DNA of 64,000 nucleotides from Tamarix chinensis. Lineage: Eukaryota > Streptophyta > Magnoliopsida > Caryophyllales > Tamaricaceae. Where the stretch lies: NCBI GenBank assembly GCA_030549775.1, contig CM060175.1, positions 33,769,262 through 33,833,261 on the forward strand, read 5' to 3'. Made by a program: the position numbers and the translations under genes. Below the pieces are notes generated by a model, which worked only from the letters and a program-made list of their open reading frames with translations, made no database searches and had not been told where the DNA came from. Below, in pieces: positions 52,601 to 61,600 of the stretch; the stretch's first letter is position 1, and each line of letters opens with the position of its first letter.

Positions 52601-55600
52601 GAGAAAAGGTTGAAATGTTTTAATAACTTGATTAAAAAAAAGTTTAAATGTTTTGTTATGAATCTCTTTTTTATTCAACTATAGCTTTAAAATGTGAATG
52701 ATAACTAAGTCTACCAAGGCCTATGCTAAAAACAATGCTTCAACTTCTACAACAACCAAAAATGATTCAAATGCATCTACTTCAAAATATGGGACACATG
52801 TATCTTCAACTAATGATAGAAAAAAAAACTTAACCCCAACAGAGATGAAAAAGTAAAAATAACATAAATGACATTTTCAATAAACAATGTTTTAAATGTC
52901 CAAACCTACGAGTTTTAACCTTATATGAAATAGCGACTATGGAATAATGTGATGATCATGATGACCTGGAGATTGAATCTAATGATGACACCTTGTGTAT
53001 TTTTGAAAAGGATGGTAATCCATGCTTTGTACTTCAAAGGGTGTTTTACAAATCTAACCTAATAATCTACCAATACAAAAGGATAATTTTTTTAAAAATG
53101 ATTGTAGAATTGGTGATAAGGTTTGTAGAGTCATCATAAATAGTGGTTCATATAATAATGTTGCTACTAAAATGATGGTTAAACAATTAGGTTTACTAAG
53201 TACTAATCATCCTAAACAATATTCATTACAAATGCTTAATAAAGAAAAGGTGCTAAAGTAGATAGGAAAATCTTAATTACTTTTCATATCAGTGACTATC
53301 ATAATGAAGTATTATATGATGTACTGCTTATGGATTTTTGTGGTATTTTACTAGGAAGACTATGGCAATACTGTAGAAATATAATTCATGATGGTATGAC
53401 TAACGAATAAATTGTTCTTAAAGGTAAAAAGAAATATATATCGAAACCATGTCAATGTGATCATATGTAACTTGTTGAGACTAAGAATAGTTTATTCTTA
53501 TGTGAAAAAGATATGATTAATTGCATTGAGGATGAAGGTGTTTGCTTTGCTTTAGTAGTAAAATAATATCAATTTAGGGAAAATAATTCTAAGAATTCAA
53601 ACCTTAGTAGATTAATTGATGAATATAATGATGTATTTCATATGACTTACCTCTTAGACTATCACCGATTAGATGTATAGAGAATGCTATAGATTTAATT
53701 CCTAAAATGTCTTTGCCTAATAAATGTGCTTATAGATGTAACTAAGAAAAAGCTAGGGAATTACAAGGACAAATACAAGAAATAGTAGATAAAGGTTATA
53801 TGAAAGAAAATGTGAGTCCTTGTTGTGTATATACTGTGCTAGTTCCTATTACGGATGGTACCTGACACATGTATATAGATTCTAGAGCCATAAATAATAT
53901 AAATATCAAGTACAAATTTCCTATGCTTAGACTTGATAACAAGCTTAATAAAATTTATGGTGCATGTGTATTTTCCAAAATTGACCTAAGAAGTGGTTAT
54001 CATCAAATGAGAATTAGGGAAGGAGATGAGTGGAAAATAATATTTTAAAAAAAATATGATCTTTATGAATTGACTATTATGAGTTTTAGCTTGTATAATG
54101 CACCTATTTCTATCATGAGACTAATGAATGAAATTCTTTATTCTTTCTCAGGTAAGTTCATTGTAATTTATTTAGATGATATATTGACATGATCATCTTG
54201 TGCAGCTAAGGAAACTATTTGATAAGTTAAGAGAAACTAAACTATATAGAAAATTGAAAAAATATGAATTCATGCTTCCAAGTAAAGTTTTTCTTGGTTA
54301 TATTATTAGTGGCGAAGGTATTAAAATTCATCCTACTAAGATATAACTTATTAAGGAGTGGATCATAATGATGTTCACCAAGTAGGATGTTTTCATAGCT
54401 TAGCTAGTTTCTAGAGAAGATTTATTAATGATTACTCTACTATAATTTCACCTATTATTCAACCTATGAAAAAAGAGAATTTAATTAGGAAAATGAATCC
54501 ACTAAAGCTTTCAAAATTTTTAAGGGTGAATTGTACAATGCTTCTGTATTAGCTATTCCTAATTTTGACCTACTTTTTGAGGTAACTTGTGATGCTAGCA
54601 GGATATATATAGGAAAATTTCCTTCACAAAAAAAAGACCTATTGCACACTTTAATGAAATATTAAATGGTGCTAAATTAATATATTAAACATAGGATAAG
54701 AAATTCTTTACCACCATATGTATTTTAGAGACATGGAGTCTTTATTCGAGGTATAAAACCTTAGTATTACACTTTAATCATGAGACTTTGAAATATTTAC
54801 ATGGTTAAAAAAATTAAGTCCAACACACTCAAAGTAGATAACATTCTTATAATCATTTGTGTTCTCAGTCAAACACATAGATGGAAAAGAAAATGTAGTA
54901 GTTGATATTCTTTCTCAAAGATTGACATTACTTGCTATATTTCTAGGTTTTGAAATGTTAAAATATTTATATCATAAAGGTTAAGAAATTAGTAATGAAT
55001 ATAAAGCATATAAAGAAAATGGATATTATGGAAATAATTCATTACAAGTTGCATTTTTATTTACACTTAATAGAATTTTTATATCGAGATCAAGTATAAG
55101 AGATTTACTTCTCAAACAAGAATATGAAGGAGCTATAGTGGGACATTTTAGTACTTAAAAGGTGTTAGAACTCTTACAAGATAATTTCTATTCACTTATA
55201 GTAAACTAATGTATTACTTGTAAAAAGGAATAAAATTTTTGTCATGAAGATTTGTATACACCATTACCTGTGCTTAATCAACCATAGGAAGGAGTTGGTA
55301 TGAAATGTATCGTAGGGTTACCTAGAATATAACAAGGTTAAGATTCTATTATGGTTGTGGTAGATACATTATCTAAGATGGCTGATTTTATTCTATGTAA
55401 AAAAAACTAATGATACTACACATGCCACTAATTTGTATTTCAAAGAAATTGTGAAACTACATGGCATCCCTAAAATTATTATTTTAGATAGAGATGCTAA
55501 TTTTCTTAGTTACATTTAGAAGATATTATGATACATTTTAAGAATCAAGTTGTTTTTTAGTACTTTACATCATCCACAAACCAATGGACAAACAAAAGTT

Positions 55601-58600
55601 ACAAATTGTACTTCATATCTAAACCTTTGAATTCTCTCTTAGACTTGGTTAGGGGGTGTCCTTAATTACGTGTTTGGTTATAACAACCTTTTGATATATA
55701 TATTGTAGTTATTATGTTAGATTTATTTATATTTTTTAGGTTCTGATTTAAACTTGTAGCATGTATCTACTTTTGAAGTTACAACCTTTGTATAATTATT
55801 TGACACATATATACATATAACCTTTTTCTAGGCAAGAATGATTTGTGTATTGGTATATTTTTATTCCTTTGTAGGAATGATTTGTATATATAGCAACACA
55901 ATAACATGATACATTATAGAAATATGTAATCTTTCTAACCATGAGTGATTTGTAAATTGGTAAGGGATATAGAAACATGTTGGAATTGTTTATAAATATA
56001 GCAAAAAAATAGTGTGACACATTATAAAAATATGAATTCATTCTAAGTATAAGCAATATGTGAATTAGTTTGAAGAAGTAAATTGATTCATAATAATTAT
56101 TTTTCATGAGACATATATAGATTGGAAAACTATGGATCACAAATGAATATTTGCAAATCATTTGTCTCGTGAATATGATAAAGAAGTTAAATTTTTCATC
56201 AAGTTTGCAATAGAAGATGCTTGGGACGCTAGTAAACTATTCTATCCATATTTGAACTATGCTTATATTCAACATAGCAAGGCTAATGATTTGAGAGATC
56301 ATTTGTTTATGTACATAATTGATACATGTTACAACCAATCGATGTAGCATGGTGAGACAAATTCTAAATATAATAATGAGGAAGGTAGGTGGGGTAGTTG
56401 GGGATCATTGACTCACAAGTTTGAGGAAAGTGTTTGGGACTGTCCAAAAAGGTTTGACTAGTTATTGAGTGACTCAAAAAATATTTTTATGCAAATTGTA
56501 AGAATTCTATTAGATTATCTACTACATTAAGGTTGTAAAACTTAAAAGAATGTAACTAATGGAGTGATAAGAATTTCACAGAATTATTAACACTTGTGAA
56601 AGAAATGCTTTTGTATGATAACATTTTACTTTATCCTACCTATGAAGCAAAGAAAATTCTTTCATCTATGGGTATGAGTTATGAGAAGATACATACATGC
56701 TCTCATGATTGTATACTATTTTGCAATGAATATGCATATTAGATAATTATCCTAATCATGAATATAAAGCACGACAATGTAAGAAGAATAAGGTGTCATG
56801 TAAGATGTTATGGCATTTTCTTATAATACTAAGATTTAGGAGGATGTTTAACGAGGTCTAAGATGACAAGAACTTGAGATGATATGCTAATGAGAAGATA
56901 GATGGCAGGCTTTTGAGATATCCGTCTGACTATCCACAATTGATAATGGCGATAAACTAGGAAACTTGTGTCTTGCACTTTTAATGGATGGTATAAACCT
57001 GCACATTTAAGGCACATATAATATATGAATGGAGATTTTAGTAGTATACAATTTACCATCAAGGCTCTATATGAAACACAAGTATATAATGTTTTCTTTA
57101 CTCATTTTCGGGCTAAACTAACTGGGAAATGATATTGATATTTATTTAGAGCCTTTCATTGATGATTTGAGTTCTTATGGGGCATGGGTGTTGAAGTATT
57201 AGATGTATATAGTGAGAAAAAATTTATTTTAAGAACAATGTTAGTCTATAGTATAAGCAATATTTGGCATATGGCAACTAGTGAAGTTATAGTATGAAAT
57301 ATCATTATGCATGCCCGATATATGATGATAACACCTAATTTTTTCGGCTAATGCATGGTTGGAAGACTATTTTTCTTGGGTATCGTAGATTTTTATTGTA
57401 GGTAAAGGAATTATTTCAAAGGCTTTCTAAAATAAGGGCATGCACCAATTCGGTTCACCAATAGATAATTGTATTTAAAGATGAAACATTTGACGGTGTA
57501 GTTTAGGAAGAAAAATGTAGAAACACTTCTGTTAGTTAGGTGAAAGAATATGTCTATATTCTTCAACCTTATTTATTGAAAATATCTATATGTGAGGCAT
57601 GCTCTTAATGTGATGCACATCAAGAAAAAAAAATGTAATAGCCTTGTTGGTAAATTAATTAATGTTCCATAAAAGACTAAAGATAACATAAAATCTTAAT
57701 TGGATATTGAGAAAATGGGGATTAGGCATGAACTAACACCATCAAATAATGGAAGAAGAACATATTTACCGTTGACTTGCCATACTCTATATAGAAAGGA
57801 GAGAATTGCAATTTGTGAATTTCTTCATAGTGTCAAGGTTTAGGAAGGGTATTCTTCAAATGTCCTAAGGCTAGTGACAATGAAACAGTTGAAAAAAATT
57901 AACATGAAGTCGCATTATTGTCATATTTTGATGAAATGTTTGATGCTAATAGCAATTTGTAGAATATCACTAAAGCATGTTTGAATTGCTATCACTGGGC
58001 TTTATTTGTTCTTCAATGCACTGTGGTCAAAAGTTATACACCCTAATAGTTTGGATGTCTTGTAATGTGATGACTTTGTACAAGCTTGAAATGTGCTTTA
58101 CTCCCTCATTCTTTAACATTATGGTGCGCCAAATAGTTCACTTGGTTTACGAGGTAAAAATGTCAAGACCTATCCATAGGCACTAGATGTACTGCTTTGA
58201 ATAGTTTATGAAATTGATAAAAGATTACGTGAATGATCGATATCAGCTAGAAGGATGTATTGTTAATCATTACCTAGCATAAAAGGAAATTGAATTTTGC
58301 ACAAATTACTTGTCCAATACTAAATCTCTTTGCATTTCTAGGTCTGTGCATGCAATAAAAATTGAAGGATATGGTATTAGGGCCAAATAATTTAGGTCAG
58401 CAAACCCTGACATGCTCTATGACGCACATCTTTATATAATATGTAATAATGATGTTTTTCATCCATATGCCGAAAAACATATGCATTCTTTAAGGATTGA
58501 AATCCACCAAAGTCTAAGAAATGGATAATTGAGGAATATAATCTTTCTTTCATACATTGGTTAAGATATTGTATCATTTTGCTCATCAAAATTCCTTAAC

Positions 58601-61600
58601 AATAATTTCTAAAACCTTAAATCGGTTGTCTCAAATTCTCTTATTTGACGTTTTCACATATGCCAGCTACGCCATCAATGTATATACTATTTACAAGAAA
58701 TAACAAGATGAGAGGGCTATAATGTAGAATAGAGAAGTAACGTTATTATTTGAGGCAATCCATATTGCTAGTGCGAAAGATAAGAATCTAACATATGTAA
58801 ATATAAATTATAATGGCATGATTGAACAGATTTGGGAGCTAGATTATACTTTGTATAAAGTACATATATTTGGGTGTAGATAGGTTGATAATAGCCATGG
58901 GGTTAAATATAAAGATGAGTTGACATTACTTGATCTCTATAAGAAGGGAATAAACTAGACCCATTCACCATGGCATCATGAAAAAAATAAGGTTTATTTA
59001 TCATCGATCTTACTAATAAAAGATGGTATGTGGTTTTAGCTAAAAAAAATATAACCATCAATAAATGTGACGATGAAAATGATGCCAATTGGAAGAAAAA
59101 GTATGTCAAAGCTATATAAGAAACTCAATCATTTAGGGATGATAACAATGACATTGCTAAGGATAAATATATGTAAGGGATGATCATTGCAAAGTAATGT
59201 ATATATCAAATCATGAAACAAATCCAAAAGGAGGGAGAAAAATAAAGCAAAAGAAGATGATGAGGGTAAAAATATTCTAACATGTTTAGTAGAGTGTGCT
59301 TGTTATTTAAACATCACATTATTATGCTTTTCATATAATTACTACATATGATATAATTGACACTTTATTTTGTATATATTTATTCTTAGCCTTGTTTGTA
59401 CTAATTTACGTATTTAAATGTTTCAAAGATATAACAAAGAAAATAGTTGATATGGACTTATCTGATGAAGAAGGGAAACGAGGATCTATTGTAATAAGAA
59501 TCAGAACTCACGAAAAAATTAAGGACAATAAGTATGGTTGAGTTGGAATACTTATAATCTTCCTATCAAGGAATATGCACATATGTTTCTCACATACATT
59601 TCACTTGTCACATGTAATTGTATGCCTATCACCTACAACAATTGGAATCAAGTTCTAAAAGGGCACAAGAAAGATATTTTCTAAGAATTCATGGTAAATG
59701 ATATGTTTTGCATATTAATTATTGGATGTCACCTGTTATTAATTTTAATACATTAACATTAATATACATATTTATGTCTTCCTTTATAGAGAGTATTCAT
59801 CATCATAGAGACAAGGAAAAAGTGGCTTCTTACACATTACAGTGAATGCCTAAAGATAATTGAGGCATAGTTAGCATATAAAAAAAATTCATAGAAAGAT
59901 ATATGGTACTTTATGCATGATGCCCCCAAAGCATTATGGTTTTATTAATCAAGATAGTTAGGACTAGTTTATTACGTATCATCTTTTAGAGAAGTTTAAG
60001 GTATTTGCTGCATAACAATTATACTTTTTTATTCAAAATATTTCATTGGTATTTTATTACTTGTGAGTACATATTTTGGCTTATAATATAGGGAAAAAAT
60101 GATACAAATAAAGAAATTACAAAGTAGAATATTTATGACAATAATATAGGTTAGAAAGGCTATGTGGGCCTTGAAGAAGAGTTGTATGACATTTTGATTA
60201 ATTTGTTAACATTACAATATAGAAAGTGTTGTAATCATATTGCTAATTTAAGTGTGTATTTTGAAATTAGAGCTTATAGCCTAGGACAAGGATCCATGTA
60301 CCTCACCTATCAATATTGGTACATTGTGAAAGAAGGCTAGAGTGACAAAAGAATAATATCTTAATGAAGAAGTATAAAATGTTGCCAATAGAATTGTAAG
60401 TTTGAAGCTATCCCTAATTGTAATTAGTTTTCTTATAGAAAAGTATAATATTATGTATATTTATATATTACGAATTTCAAAAATTACAAGATGAACTTGA
60501 AATATGAGATTCTATTGAGGGTGGAGATCAATGTAGTACTATGTCACAAGTAATAGAAATTAAAGAACACCTAAGAAGAAACAAAGCTCTTGGATTAGGG
60601 GTTATGAGAACAGGTATGTGTAGTCGATCAAGTGGGCCCTAGAACACCAATCACCAAGTGGTTCTCCTAACTCAAAAATTAAACAAGGCATGTGAATGGA
60701 TAACCAAAATATAAAAGATTTGGCCTCCATCAAATCTCAAGGGTAAAAGCCATCTTATTCATATTTACATGGTTTGCTTCATTCACCCAATGAAAATAGC
60801 ATTAGAGATCGTTGTGAAACTAATACACATTTTATTCTTAACCTAATGTAAGCATATCAAACTATGAATTGACATATATTAAGTGTACCAAGTGTAAACT
60901 CAATGGTAAACAATATGTAATATCTTATTCCATGATTTGCATAAATTTGACCAGTTACATAATGAACCCTTAATTCTTATGGTGAAAGGAATATCAATCA
61001 CGGTACCGAAATGCTGAAGGTCCATGGGTGTATATTGGCCCTACGTTTGAGGCCTGTATGTATTGACATATCAATGATTCGAGATGCACTCTTGTCTTGC
61101 TATAAAGAAAGTGATGAGGCATCTACAATGATGGAGGCTTGTCGAAGCTTTGTACCTTGGCCAAATTTTTGAATAAAAAAACTATTTAAAAAAAATCAAA
61201 CCCTATTTTTCATTTATATCCTTATTTTTTGTTTAATTATATATATATATAGATAGATAGATAGATAGATAGATAGGTAGATAGATAGATGAAATGCTTT
61301 GTTATTTTTTACTCAATGATATAAGTGTAATTTCAATACTAGTTTTATTAATTTCTTAAAAAATGTGTAAATTAATAGAATAATTTCTTTTTAATAGGGA
61401 GGGAGTATCTCTTTTTATCAATATATTGAAAGGATATATTCCAACTAGAAACCACAATTTGACAGAAAGTATGGGTCTATTGTGTGTGTGGGGGAGACCG
61501 TGCGCTCTTGATATTTATTGAATCGTTTAGCGTAAATTTAGCAGTAATCCACAAAACTCAGCGGATAACTCTAACGCAGCTTCTTGTCACACTAAGCTAT

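Noticed and set aside
55796..56161. 121-codon minus-strand ORF, the longest in the window
   Set aside because: It translates a 110-bp tandem array; the internal peptide repetition mirrors the DNA repeat.
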